A stretch of 43,599 bases of DNA. Source: Flavobacteriales bacterium (GTDB taxonomy: Bacteria > Bacteroidota > Bacteroidia > Flavobacteriales_F > PHOS-HE28). Below the pieces are notes generated by a model that saw only the letters and a list, made by a program, of their open reading frames with translations, was not told the DNA's origin and searched no databases. A program made the position numbers and the translations under genes. Positions 8,380-16,507 of this stretch are shown here, in pieces (position 1 is the first letter of the stretch; every line of letters begins with the position of its first letter). The stretch is from positions 1 to 43,599 of the forward strand of contig JAEUSY010000033.1 in NCBI GenBank assembly GCA_016788295.1, given 5' to 3'.

Positions 8380-8757
8380 TTAGCGTGGTATGGCGTTCAG
8401 GTCGAACGTGTGTTCTATGCGGTACTGGCGGCCCTTGGGCATCTTGAAGGGCATTTCCAGTTGATGGACCAGGTCCTTGAAGCGGTTCTGCGAGCGTTGG
8501 TCGTGCGCCTCTGCGCTTACCACGAACACGCTGCTGATGTCGCCCTTTTCGCGGAAGCTCACCTGGATCACAAATCGGCCGGTGAGGTTCTCTTTCACAA
8601 CGGCCGAATGGAGCGCACCGCCGGGCTGCATGGCCGAATCCAAGGCCGCCGCCGCGCGGGCCATGATGGTCTCCTTGTCCTCCAGCAGTTCCTTTTTCTG
8701 GGCGTGCGCAAGCGGGGTCAGCAATAGTGCGAACAGGGTTATCAGTAGCGTTCTCAT
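8380..8757 (-). CDS. Small secreted protein of unknown function (125 aa)
   Basis: Signal peptide about 1-19 (LFALLLTPLAHAQ), then a helical stretch (residues 22-45) and a C-terminal part (FVIQVSFREKGDISSVFVVS...FKDLVHQLEMPFKMPKGRQY) that resembles the beta-beta-alpha-beta plan of TonB-C-terminal-like folds. The resemblance is weak, and the YP motif of that family is absent. Its ATG overlaps the stop of the upstream beta-propeller gene by 3 nt in an ATGA arrangement, so the two are almost certainly co-translated. The PQQ-propeller gene follows 18 nt later. The operon suggests the three proteins work together in the cell envelope. Confidence 0.7.
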   Translation of the reverse strand: MRTLLITLFALLLTPLAHAQKKELLEDKETIMARAAAALDSAMQPGGALHSAVVKENLTGRFVIQVSFREKGDISSVFVVSAEAHDQRSQNRFKDLVHQLEMPFKMPKGRQYRIEHTFDLNAIPR

Positions 8758-9944
8758 GGTTTATAGGTCCATTCGATCAGGCGATTGCCGAACGTCATCA
8801 GCATACGTTCGCCATCGGGCAGGAACACGAACGAGAGCCGGCCATCGCTGGGGAACTCGGCCTTGGTGGCCATCTTTTCGAAAAGGCGATAGCTCAGGAT
8901 GAAACGGTCCACCATCAGGCCTGAGGCGCGTTCGTAGAGGTGTACCTCCATGAACTTGTTGCCTTTGCTGCCAATGGCGAAGAGCTTCCCATCGGTGCTG
9001 ATGCGGAAATCCGGTTCGTACTGGGCAAGGGAGGGGAAGGCTGTGCGGCGCATGTCACCGCTGCGCGCATCGGCCACGCTCACGTAGCACTGGTTCGGGT
9101 TGGGGTTGCCGCCCTTGCGCGTGTGCGGTTTGGCGTGTATCCACAGGTCCTGCCCGTCGGGACTGTATTCCAAGCGGAACACCTTGTCAAAGAGTTCATC
9201 GAGTGTATGAAGCGGCTTCAGGGTGGCGAGGTCGTACACGGTGACCAGTTGCCCCACCTTCATCGCGTTCTTCAAGGCATCCTTGTCGTTACGCAGGCCG
9301 CTGAGGGCTTCGAGCTCGGTCTTCGTCGGTCGATGGGCTACGGCGATTCGCTGTCCATCGGTGCTCACTGCCACAGCGTTCCCAGTGCGTTCAACACCGG
9401 TGGTGCTGCGTTTACCAGAGTTCAGATCGACCAAATGCAGACCATCCTTTCCGAGCGTGACGACCGTGCTCTCATCGGGAGTAAGAGCAGCGGCAAAGAG
9501 GTCGTCCATGGAGAAAACGGTCTTTCCGCTCGCCACCTCCACCACTTCGTATTTGATGGGTCGGTCCTTGTTGGGCGCATAGTCCAGGTAGAACAGCTGC
9601 TGCAACAGGAGGTATTTGCCGGAGCTGCTGTACCGGGCACGTGAACCGGCGTACCAGTTGCCGATGTCCATCTCCTGTACGTTCTGCTCCTGGTCCAGCG
9701 GGAAGCTGCGGTAGGGGAAGCCCTGAGTTGCGGAGAGACCGATGGTGCGTTGATCGGGTGCGAGGTCGAGCCAGCAGGTGAGGTAGCCGCTCATGGTCTC
9801 CTGCCCGCCCACTTTCAGTATGCGATACACCTGCCCATCATCCTGCCCGCAAGTGGCCAGGGTGAGCAAACCCGCGACCGCCGTGGCGATCAGCGCGGGA
9901 AAGGAGAGGCGGTCAAGCCCTTTGGCGGGTGCGTGGGTGGACAC
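8754..9944 (-). CDS. Beta-propeller (WD40/TolB-like) envelope protein, probable lipoprotein, non-ATG start
   Basis: About 396-407 residues. No ATG exists in frame before the signal sequence. The frame begins with TTG at 9977, and GTG at 9944 is chosen here because it leaves a normal n-region before the hydrophobic stretch FPALIATAVAGLLTLATC. That stretch ends in a possible lipobox (LATC; threonine at -1 is unusual). The body shows propeller-type repeats: SGKYLLLQQLFYLDY, ALTPDESTVVTLGKDGLHLV, AVSTDGQRIAVAH, EYSPDGQDLWIHA, RISTDGKLFAIGS and FLPDGERMLMTFG. Proteins of this kind act as binding scaffolds. First gene of a three-gene operon. A 16-bp perfect palindrome (10013-10028) lies upstream. 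Confidence 0.72.
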   Translation of the reverse strand: MSTHAPAKGLDRLSFPALIATAVAGLLTLATCGQDDGQVYRILKVGGQETMSGYLTCWLDLAPDQRTIGLSATQGFPYRSFPLDQEQNVQEMDIGNWYAGSRARYSSSGKYLLLQQLFYLDYAPNKDRPIKYEVVEVASGKTVFSMDDLFAAALTPDESTVVTLGKDGLHLVDLNSGKRSTTGVERTGNAVAVSTDGQRIAVAHRPTKTELEALSGLRNDKDALKNAMKVGQLVTVYDLATLKPLHTLDELFDKVFRLEYSPDGQDLWIHAKPHTRKGGNPNPNQCYVSVADARSGDMRRTAFPSLAQYEPDFRISTDGKLFAIGSKGNKFMEVHLYERASGLMVDRFILSYRLFEKMATKAEFPSDGRLSFVFLPDGERMLMTFGNRLIEWTYKP

Positions 9945-10012
9945 CGTTGAAGGTTTCGGCAAAGCTTCCCCGTGCAACGAGGTCGCTTCATCCGTTACCT
10001 ACCGGGTTCCAC

Positions 10013-10028
10013 TACGGTGATCACCGTA
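10013..10028. promoter_or_regulatory. 16-bp perfect palindrome TACGGTGATCACCGTA upstream of the beta-propeller operon
   Basis: A perfect dyad without a loop, typical of a dimeric repressor site rather than a terminator. It lies in the short gap between the stop of the outer-membrane barrel gene (10049) and the first possible start of the propeller operon (9977). No regulator gene adjoins it. Confidence 0.45.
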
Positions 10029-10048
10029 ATTGGATCGGAACAGCAGGC

Positions 10049-10807
10049 TCAAAGGGTGTAGTGGACGCCCACGTCGAGACTTACGCTGTACAAACGGCCC
10101 GATACAGGCGTGTCCGAGATCAACAGCGCCCCGTAACGCACCGTGGGCCTGAAATGCCAGTGCCAGTTGGCGCCGGGATGCAGCGCAAGGCCGGTACTGA
10201 AATAGGGGATGAGGTTGAAGGTGGCGAAGTCCTGGTCCAGGTCGTACGTGTCGATGTCCTCGTTGCCATCCGGATAGGAACTCACCGTTGTGCCGCGCGC
10301 CGCAAGCAGGAAGGCAGGGGCAATACCCAAGGTGGTAGAGGAGCGCCAACGCCCACTTCCGAATTCCATGGCCACACCCAAGGGGATCTCCAGGTAGTGA
10401 AAGCGGTCGATGAGGCTCCACGTGGCAGGCAGTGCATCGCCAGTTCCGTAAACGAAGCCACGACGCGGATCGACCACATCTCCGAAGGTGAGGTCGGTGA
10501 GGTCGAAGGAAGATGTGTAGCCGAACTGTACGTAACCGAGACCGCCCTCCAAGGTGAACCGGTCCGAGAGCCGGTAGCCTATCTGTAGACCCGCACCTGA
10601 GACCAGGATCGGCGTTTCTCGATCGTTGCGCTGGCTAATGATGGTGCTGGCGATGTCAGAACCATCCGTATTCACCAAGCTGCGGTAGGAGACACCCGCG
10701 CCGAGCGATGCGCCCAAGGTCCACTTGCCCGAAGTTTCCTGAGCACGCGTTTCAATTGTGGCCATGGTCAGCACAATACCAGTGAACAGGACAAGCTTGG
10801 TGTTCAT
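10049..10807 (-). CDS. Outer-membrane beta-barrel protein
   Basis: 252 residues. Signal peptide about 1-23 (MATIETRAQ), then alternating amphipathic strands typical of PorT/OmpA-like barrels: WTLGASLGAGVSYRS, LQIGYRLSDRFTLEGGLGYV, HYLEIPLGVAMEFGSGRW, TLGIAPAFLLAARG, NLIPYFSTGLALH and the terminal strand YSVSLDVGVHYTL. It probably sits in the outer membrane with eight to ten strands. Substrate and role are unknown. It is followed in the same direction by the propeller operon after about 70-100 nt. The ATG at 10807 gives a good signal peptide. Confidence 0.78.
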   Translation of the reverse strand: MNTKLVLFTGIVLTMATIETRAQETSGKWTLGASLGAGVSYRSLVNTDGSDIASTIISQRNDRETPILVSGAGLQIGYRLSDRFTLEGGLGYVQFGYTSSFDLTDLTFGDVVDPRRGFVYGTGDALPATWSLIDRFHYLEIPLGVAMEFGSGRWRSSTTLGIAPAFLLAARGTTVSSYPDGNEDIDTYDLDQDFATFNLIPYFSTGLALHPGANWHWHFRPTVRYGALLISDTPVSGRLYSVSLDVGVHYTL

Positions 10808-10876
10808 GGACGTTGCAGTAAGTTAAGGTGACGGACCAGTAACGTATGGAAGTTAGCCCATCGTGTGTCCCGCGGT

Positions 10877-12229
10877 TCACTTCCCGATACAGAACCGCCC
10901 GAAGATGCTGCCCAACAGATCGTCGGTGGTGATGCGGCCTGTGATCTCGCCCAGGTGATGTTGTGCGCGGCGCAGGTCGATGGCGAGCAGTTCGCCACTG
11001 ATGCCCAGGTCGATGGCCTTCTTGGCCTCCAGCAACGAGGTGCGTGCCTTCTTCAGGGCGTCCACGTGGCGGGCGTTGGTCACCACAATGTCGCCGGGCC
11101 CCGAGCGCATCTCCTGCACATGGTTCAGGAAGGCTTGTTGCAGCGCGCTGAGCCCGGTGCCGCTGCGTGCCGAGATGGACAGTGTCTCTTTGCTGGCCCT
11201 GGCTTCAGGTACATCGCACTTGTTCAGCACGGGAATGATGCGCGGCCCTTCGCCGATCTTCTTGCGCAACATGGCCGCCTCGGTACGCAGCGCGCCTTCG
11301 GCAACCACGGAGGCATCGCCCAGCAGCACCACGATGCTTGCTTCGGAGGCCTTCTTGTAGCTGCGCTCGATGCCCAGCTTCTCCACCGTGTCATCCGTGC
11401 GCCGTATGCCCGCCGTGTCGATGAACCGGAACAGCACGCCCTCAATGGTCATGGTCTCTTCCACGGTATCGCGCGTGGTGCCGGGGATATCGCTCACAAT
11501 GGCGCGGTCGTCCTTCAGCAGCGCGTTCAGCAGGGTGCTCTTGCCGCTGTTGGGCGCCCCCACAATGGCCACGGGGATGCCCTGCTTGATGGCATTTCCG
11601 TAGCGGAAGCTGTCGATCAGCTCGGTGCTCAGGTCCACCAAGCGGTCCAGCAGGGCCTGCAGCTCAATGCGCTGCGCGAACTGCACGTCCTCCTCGCTGA
11701 AGTCGAGCTCCAGTTCGATCAGTGCGGCGAAGTCGATCAGTTGCTGGCGCAGTTCCTCGATGCGGGCACCGAAACCGCCGCGCAGTTGTTGCAGGGCCAG
11801 CCGGTGCTGTGCCGCGCTCTGGCTGGCGATCAGGTCGGCCACGGCCTCGGCCTGGCTCAGGTCCATCTTCCGGTTCAGGAAAGCGCGCTGGGTGAACTCG
11901 CCCGGCTGTGCCAGTCGCGCACCGGCATCCAACAGGGCCTGCAACAGCCGCTGCTGGATGTACACCGATCCATGTACGCTCACCTCCACCACATCCTCGC
12001 CGGTGTAGCTGTTTGGCCCTTTGAACACGGTGAGCACCGCTTCATCCACCTGGCCGTCCAGGTCGATCACGGGCATGAAGTAGGCCCTGCGTGGCAAGGG
12101 CTCCAGGGGCAGCGAGGGCGCGATACGTCCGGCCACTTCCAAGGCCCGCGCCCCACTGAGGCGCAGCACGGCAATGGCGCCCGCACCCGGCGCTGTGCTG
12201 ATGGCTGCTATGGTATCGTGCTCGTACAT
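10877..12229 (-). CDS. mnmE: tRNA modification GTPase MnmE
   Basis: 450 residues, the usual length. MnmE with MnmG makes the 5-carboxymethylaminomethyl group on U34 of certain tRNAs, using GTP and a folate-derived carbon. Seen: the N-terminal DTIAAISTAPGAGAIAVLRL, the tetrahydrofolate-binding domain (GEDVVEVSVHGSVYIQQRLL), the G domain P-loop GAPNSGKSTLLNALL, switch regions DIPGTTRDTVEE and DTAGIR, NKCD, and the C-terminal FCIGK with the essential cysteine. The ATG at 12229 matches the conserved start; the frame is open much further upstream but without homology. Divergent from the NDH-2 gene across a palindromic double promoter. Confidence 0.97.
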   Translation of the reverse strand: MYEHDTIAAISTAPGAGAIAVLRLSGARALEVAGRIAPSLPLEPLPRRAYFMPVIDLDGQVDEAVLTVFKGPNSYTGEDVVEVSVHGSVYIQQRLLQALLDAGARLAQPGEFTQRAFLNRKMDLSQAEAVADLIASQSAAQHRLALQQLRGGFGARIEELRQQLIDFAALIELELDFSEEDVQFAQRIELQALLDRLVDLSTELIDSFRYGNAIKQGIPVAIVGAPNSGKSTLLNALLKDDRAIVSDIPGTTRDTVEETMTIEGVLFRFIDTAGIRRTDDTVEKLGIERSYKKASEASIVVLLGDASVVAEGALRTEAAMLRKKIGEGPRIIPVLNKCDVPEARASKETLSISARSGTGLSALQQAFLNHVQEMRSGPGDIVVTNARHVDALKKARTSLLEAKKAIDLGISGELLAIDLRRAQHHLGEITGRITTDDLLGSIFGRFCIGK

Positions 12230-12263
12230 GCCGATAGTGACCGTTCGTTGGTCAGGTGGGCCG

Positions 12264-12281
12264 CAAAGATCCGGATCTTTG
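12264..12281. promoter_or_regulatory. 18-bp perfect palindrome holding two back-to-back -7 boxes (mnmE and NDH-2)
   Basis: CAAAGATCCGGATCTTTG reads as GATCTTTG on both strands, each one change from TAnnTTTG. The plus-strand copy ends 23 nt before the NDH-2 ATG (12305). The minus-strand copy ends 34 nt before the mnmE ATG (12229). This suggests one compact, symmetric, bidirectional promoter, or an operator over it. Confidence 0.55.
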
Positions 12282-12304
12282 TACCCCGTCCGACATCTCG
12301 CCCC

Positions 12305-13633
12305 ATGCACAGTACAGCCAAAGCCCATTACGACGCCCTTACCTACCCACGTGTGCTCGTTGTCGGCGGTGGTTTCGCCGGGCTCGAAGTGGTGCAAGGA
12401 CTGGCCGGAAAGCCCTACAAGGTGCTCCTGCTGGACAAACAGAACCACCACTGTTTCCAACCGCTGTTGTACCAAGTGGCCACGGCCAGTTTGGGGGCCG
12501 ACAGCATCGGGCATCCCTTCCGGCGTACCATCGGGCCCATGCCCAACGTGGCCTTCCGCATGGCCGAAGTGGAACGGGTCGTACCCGAGGCCAAACGCGT
12601 GGAGACCAATGTCGGCGACTTCGAGTATGACATCCTGATCCTGGCACTGGGCAGCACGACCAACTTCTTCGGCAACCGGGCCATGGCGGAACATGCCATG
12701 CAGCTCAAGAGCATCAGCCAGGCGCTGGATATCCGTAGCGATTTCCTGCAGGAGTTCGAGCGCGCCATGGTGATGAAGGATGAGGACGACCTGCGCCGCT
12801 GCCTCAACTTCGTGATCGTAGGCGCCGGGCCCACCGGAGTGGAGCTTTCAGGTGCCTTGGCCGAGATCCGCCGCACGGTGCTGAAGCACGAGTACCGCGA
12901 GATGAACAGCGACCTGATGCGGATCGTGCTGATCGACAGCAACGACAGGGTGCTCAAGAACTTCACCGAACATTCCAGCGCTTTGGCCTTGAAATACCTG
13001 CAGGACCTTGGGGTGGAGGTGATGCTCGGCAAGCGCGTGGTGAACGGCGACGACGAGAGCATCACGCTGAACGATGGCAGCAGGCTGGACACCAACACCG
13101 TGATCTGGGCCGCAGGTGTAAAGGGCATGCTGATCCCCGGACTGGAGGCCGGCGTGAACGAACGCGCAAGCCGCTACACGGTCGATCGCACCAACGCCAT
13201 CGCCGGTTTTTCGGATATCTATGCCGTGGGCGATGGCGCCCTGATGGCGGAAGGGGAGACCTGGCCGCAAGGACATCCGCAGGTGGCCACCGTGGCCATT
13301 CAGCAAGGCCGACACTTGGTGAAGAACCTGTTGCGCCGCGTGGAAGGGAAGGAGCTTCTCCCGTTCACCTACCGCAACAAGGGCAGCATGGCCGTGATCG
13401 GGCGTCGCCGGGCGGTGGTGGAGATCGGCGATCGCAGCTTCGGTGGCGTTATCGCTTGGCTGCTGTGGATGTTCGTACACGTGGTGCAGTTGGTCAGCTT
13501 CCGCAACCGCATGATGGTGCTGTTCAACTGGGGCTGGAAATACCTCAGCTGGAAGAACACCATCCGCTTGATCGTGCGGCCGTATGTGCGCCGAGGCGCC
13601 AACTTATCGAGGCCCTTCGTGGCGCAGGAGTGA
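12305..13633 (+). CDS. ndh: Type II NADH:quinone oxidoreductase (NDH-2)
   Basis: 442 residues. A peripheral membrane FAD enzyme that passes electrons from NADH to the quinone pool without pumping protons. Seen: FAD-binding RVLVVGGGFAGLEVV (residues 16-30), the NADH-binding Rossmann motif FVIVGAGPTGVELSGALAE (about 160-178), IYAVGDGA for FAD, PQVATVAIQQGRHLVKNL in the quinone-site region, and a C-terminal hydrophobic, amphipathic segment (WLLWMFVHVVQLVSFRNR) for membrane attachment. The start at 12305 fits the family N-terminus and the promoter palindrome. The open frame continues upstream to 10865, but that part is only antisense to mnmE. MFS transporter follows 49 nt later with its own promoter. 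Confidence 0.95.
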   Translation: MHSTAKAHYDALTYPRVLVVGGGFAGLEVVQGLAGKPYKVLLLDKQNHHCFQPLLYQVATASLGADSIGHPFRRTIGPMPNVAFRMAEVERVVPEAKRVETNVGDFEYDILILALGSTTNFFGNRAMAEHAMQLKSISQALDIRSDFLQEFERAMVMKDEDDLRRCLNFVIVGAGPTGVELSGALAEIRRTVLKHEYREMNSDLMRIVLIDSNDRVLKNFTEHSSALALKYLQDLGVEVMLGKRVVNGDDESITLNDGSRLDTNTVIWAAGVKGMLIPGLEAGVNERASRYTVDRTNAIAGFSDIYAVGDGALMAEGETWPQGHPQVATVAIQQGRHLVKNLLRRVEGKELLPFTYRNKGSMAVIGRRRAVVEIGDRSFGGVIAWLLWMFVHVVQLVSFRNRMMVLFNWGWKYLSWKNTIRLIVRPYVRRGANLSRPFVAQE

Positions 13634-13655
13634 CGAACGGGCCTGCGGTCGCGTC

Positions 13656-13663
13656 TACCTTCG
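13656..13663 (+). promoter_or_regulatory. -7 box of the MFS transporter gene
   Basis: TACCTTCG, 19 nt before the ATG at 13683; the TAnnTTCG form of the Bacteroidota -7 box. Confidence 0.5.
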
Positions 13664-13682
13664 CCGGCCTTTTGGCCAACGC

Positions 13683-14873
13683 ATGGACCGCCGCCTGCTC
13701 ATCCTTTTCGTCACCATCTTCATCGACCTGATGGGCTTCGGCATATTCGTGCCTGTGGTGCCCATCTATGCGCGGGAGCTGAATGCCAGCGAATCCTTGG
13801 TGGGCGATACGGGCGCGCTCTTCTCGCTGATGATGTTCATTTTCACGCCGTTCTGGGGCACGCTCAGCGATCGGTTCGGGCGCAGGCCGGTGATCCTTAT
13901 CGCGCTGGCCATCTCGGCGGTGAGCTACGTGATGTTCGCGCACGCCACCACCCTCACCGTGCTCATCATCAGCCGCATGCTCACGGGCGTGGGTTCGGGC
14001 AACATCACGGCGGCACAGGCCTACATCACGGACATCACACCACCCGAGGGCAGGGCCAAGGCCATGGGGCTTATCGGCGCGGCCTTCGGCCTGGGCTTCA
14101 TCTTCGGCCCGCCACTGGGCAGCTTCGTGTTCGATAGGCTGGGCGTGGAATGGGTGGGCTATGTGGCCGCCATCATGTGCGTGCTCAACCTCGTGGCCGT
14201 GTGGGTCTTCCTGCCCGAATCGCTCAAGGACAAGGTCACCGACCGTAAGATCCGCATCAAGCCGGTCACCAGTGCCATCAAGGCCTTGAAGGAACCCCGC
14301 TTCCGCGACCTCTTCATCATCAGCTTCATCTACATCACCGCCTTCAGCATGATGCAGATGACCATTGCCATGTACTGGTACGACGATTATGGCTTGGACA
14401 AGACCCAGATCGGCAACATGTTCGCCATTGTGGGCGTGGGCTCGGCCATTGTACAGGGCACCATGGTGGGCTGGCTGCAACGCACCTTCGGCGAGCGCAA
14501 CCTCATGATCTACGGTGCCCTCATGGTGGCCGTGGGCCTGGGCATGATCGCCTTCATCCCCGTGGACCTCTTCCTGCCCTTGAGCATCCTGTCCATCGCG
14601 CTGCTTTCCCTCGGGAACGGAAGCCTCAGCCCGACGCTGTTGTCGCAGCTCAGCCGCAACGCTGAGCAGAGCGAACAGGGCGAGGTGCTCGGTATGAACC
14701 AGAGCTTTGGGTCGCTGGCCCGCATCGCTGGCCCTGCCATGGGCGGCCGGTTGTACGAACTGCACCACGGCCTGCCCTACATGGTGGCCGGGCTGATCAT
14801 GCTCGGCGGGCTCTACTATGTGTACGGCTACCTGAAGGCGGTTGCTGCGGCCCGTACCGCCATCAGGCCGTAG
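13683..14873 (+). CDS. MFS efflux transporter of the TetA/TCR type
   Basis: 396 residues with 12 predicted membrane helices. The N-terminal helix [20 protein letters not shown], the loop 2-3 motif [12 protein letters not shown] (MFS motif A) and the motif C region [17 protein letters not shown] resemble tetracycline/H+ antiporters and related multidrug exporters. It probably exports a small molecule in exchange for protons. The substrate cannot be set from sequence alone, and many chromosomal members of this group give no drug resistance. The start at 13683 removes a non-membrane extension of 33 residues and fits the -7 box at 13656. Confidence 0.88.
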   Translation: MDRRLLILFVTIFIDLMGFGIFVPVVPIYARELNASESLVGDTGALFSLMMFIFTPFWGTLSDRFGRRPVILIALAISAVSYVMFAHATTLTVLIISRMLTGVGSGNITAAQAYITDITPPEGRAKAMGLIGAAFGLGFIFGPPLGSFVFDRLGVEWVGYVAAIMCVLNLVAVWVFLPESLKDKVTDRKIRIKPVTSAIKALKEPRFRDLFIISFIYITAFSMMQMTIAMYWYDDYGLDKTQIGNMFAIVGVGSAIVQGTMVGWLQRTFGERNLMIYGALMVAVGLGMIAFIPVDLFLPLSILSIALLSLGNGSLSPTLLSQLSRNAEQSEQGEVLGMNQSFGSLARIAGPAMGGRLYELHHGLPYMVAGLIMLGGLYYVYGYLKAVAAARTAIRP

Positions 14874-14877
14874 CGGT

Positions 14878-14885
14878 TACTTTAG
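14878..14885 (+). promoter_or_regulatory. Possible -7 box of sucD
   Basis: TACTTTAG, one change from TAnnTTTG, 28 nt before the sucD ATG. It lies just past the stop of the MFS gene, so sucD may also be read through from upstream. Confidence 0.35.
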
Positions 14886-14913
14886 CGGCCCGAAATCCAC
14901 GACAGCCACCATC

Positions 14914-15783
14914 ATGAGCGTACTCGTCAACAAGAACAGCAAGGTCCTGGTACAAGGTTTCACCGGCAGCGAAGGCACGTTCCACGCCACGCAAATGATC
15001 GAGTACGGCACCAACGTGGTGGGCGGTGTCACCCCCGGCAAAGGCGGCCAATCACATTTGGAACGTCCTGTGTTCGAGACTGTGAGCGATGCGGTGAAGG
15101 CCACCGGCGCCGATGTGAGCATCATCTTCGTTCCCCCTGCGTTCGCTGCGGACGCCATCATGGAGGCCGCCGAGGCCGGCATCAAGGTCATTGTGTGCAT
15201 TACCGAGGGCATCCCCGTGAAGGACATGGTGGCCGCCCGCGAATACCTGCGTGGCAAGGACTGCCGCTTGATCGGCCCCAACTGCCCCGGCGTGATCACC
15301 GCCGACGAATGCAAAGTAGGCATCATGCCCGGCTTCGTGTTCAAGAAAGGCAAGGTGGGCATCGTGAGCAAGAGCGGAACCCTCACCTACGAGGCCGCCG
15401 ACCAAGTGGTGAAGGCCGGCATGGGCATCACCACGGCCATCGGTATCGGTGGCGACCCCATCATTGGCACCACCACGCTCGAGGCCGTGCAACTCTTTGC
15501 CAACGACCCCGAGACCGAGGCCATCGTGATGATCGGCGAGATCGGTGGTGACCTGGAGATCCAGGCCGCCCGTTGGATCAAGGCCAACTGCAAGAAACCC
15601 GTGATCGGCTTCATCGCCGGTGAGACCGCCCCCAAGGGCCGCACCATGGGCCACGCTGGCGCCATCGTGAGCGGTGCCGACGAGAGCGCGGCCGCCAAGA
15701 AGGCCGTGATGCGCGAATGCGGCATCCACGTGGTGGACAGTCCGGCAACGATCGGTGCGAAGGTGAAGGAGGTGCTGGGCTGA
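14914..15783 (+). CDS. sucD: Succinate-CoA ligase, alpha subunit
   Basis: 289 residues, the standard length. Forms the alpha subunit of succinyl-CoA synthetase, the substrate-level phosphorylation step of the TCA cycle. Seen: the CoA-binding region [56 protein letters not shown] and the phosphohistidine loop [13 protein letters not shown] with the active His247. The beta-subunit gene sucC is not adjacent, which is common in this phylum. The 3' end (from codon 251 to the stop, 120 nt) is repeated almost exactly at 21373-21492, beyond the two-component cassette. Confidence 0.96.
   Translation: MSVLVNKNSKVLVQGFTGSEGTFHATQMIEYGTNVVGGVTPGKGGQSHLERPVFETVSDAVKATGADVSIIFVPPAFAADAIMEAAEAGIKVIVCITEGIPVKDMVAAREYLRGKDCRLIGPNCPGVITADECKVGIMPGFVFKKGKVGIVSKSGTLTYEAADQVVKAGMGITTAIGIGGDPIIGTTTLEAVQLFANDPETEAIVMIGEIGGDLEIQAARWIKANCKKPVIGFIAGETAPKGRTMGHAGAIVSGADESAAAKKAVMRECGIHVVDSPATIGAKVKEVLG
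15664..15783 (+). repeat. Direct repeat, left copy: 3' end of sucD
   Basis: The last 120 nt of sucD, including the stop codon. The right copy is 21373-21492, with 117 of 120 positions identical by eye. Similarity stops abruptly after the TGA in both copies. The two copies bracket the response regulator, kinase and secreted-protein cassette. Confidence 0.9.
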
Positions 15784-15802
15784 ACCGACAGGAGAGATAC
15801 CC

Positions 15803-15845
15803 GGTTTTCCGGTATTTTCACCACGGAAGCTACCCGGCACCTTTG
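15803..15845 (+). promoter_or_regulatory. Predicted operator and promoter of the response-regulator operon (site 1)
   Basis: GGTTTTCCGGTATT at 15803-15816, then 21 nt, then a -7-like box CACCTTTG at 15838-15845, which ends 5 nt before the ATG at 15851. The site also contains an inverted repeat TTCCG (15807-15811) / CGGAA (15824-15828). The same 14-mer and spacing occur at site 3 (19784); the GGTATT hexamer and spacing occur at site 2 (18973). Binding by the neighbouring response regulator is inferred. Confidence 0.6.
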
Positions 15846-15850
15846 CCGGC

Positions 15851-16507
15851 ATGTTGAACGTGGTGAAGCCCTTCTCTGTCCTTCTGGTCGATGATCAGTC
15901 CATTCTTTTGGATGGGATAGAAGCGCTTTTGAGCCCATTGGCACAGGTCTCTGTGGTGGGACGTGCCACGAATGGCCTTGAAGCGCTGCAAGCGGTGAAA
16001 GCGCTTGCGCCTGACCTCATCATCATGGATGTGAACATGCCCGGCATGGATGGCATCGAAGCTTCGCGCTTGGTGCTCAAGGAACGACCTGACACCTGTA
16101 TCATGGTCCTCAGCATGTACGGCCATAAGGAGTTCGTCCTGGAACTACTGGACATCGGCGTGCGCGGCTATCTCTTGAAGAACTCAGGCCGGAACGAGCT
16201 GGTGGAGGCCATCAACACGGTCATGACAGGCAAGCGATACATAACACCTTCGGTGGATAAGTTGCTTCAGCGCCGCGATATCAACAAGGACAGGGACGGG
16301 GAGAACGGTTACGGGGTGTTGACCAAACGGGAAGTGCAGATCGTGAAGCTCGTGCTACGCGAATACACCACCGCCGAGATCGCCGCACAGTTGTTCCTGA
16401 GCCCCGATACGGTGGAGACCCACCGCAGGAACATTATGCATAAGTTGGACGTCCGTAATACCGCTGGCCTGGTGCGTTATGCCATGGAGCGGGGTTGGGG
16501 AGAATAG
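15851..16507 (+). CDS. LuxR/NarL-family response regulator
   Basis: 218 residues. Receiver domain 8-125 with the acidic pair in LLVDDQS (D14, D15), phospho-acceptor D60 in LIIMDVNMPGMDG, S88 and K110 (LLKNSG). Output domain: LuxR-type helix-turn-helix at about 155-215 (LTKREVQIVKLVLREYTTAE, FLSPDTVETHRRNIMHKL). Once phosphorylated, such regulators dimerise and bind DNA. Its likely partner is the histidine kinase two genes downstream in the same operon. Its own promoter carries the GGTATT site shared with the two secreted-protein genes at 19033 and 19831, so autoregulation is likely. The transcript may be leaderless. The gene lies 67 nt after sucD. Confidence 0.94.
   Translation: MLNVVKPFSVLLVDDQSILLDGIEALLSPLAQVSVVGRATNGLEALQAVKALAPDLIIMDVNMPGMDGIEASRLVLKERPDTCIMVLSMYGHKEFVLELLDIGVRGYLLKNSGRNELVEAINTVMTGKRYITPSVDKLLQRRDINKDRDGENGYGVLTKREVQIVKLVLREYTTAEIAAQLFLSPDTVETHRRNIMHKLDVRNTAGLVRYAMERGWGE

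Noticed and set aside
7510..8727. A 405-residue plus-strand frame
   Set aside because: Antisense across the PQQ-propeller gene and the small secreted gene; the sequence is His/Val/Leu-rich without domain features.
10865..13633. A 922-residue open frame on the plus strand
   Set aside because: Its first 480 codons are only the antisense of mnmE; real homology begins at the NDH-2 start at 12305.
13545..14768. A 407-residue minus-strand frame rich in His, Glu and Asp
   Set aside because: Antisense to the MFS transporter; hydrophobic codons read backwards give this composition.
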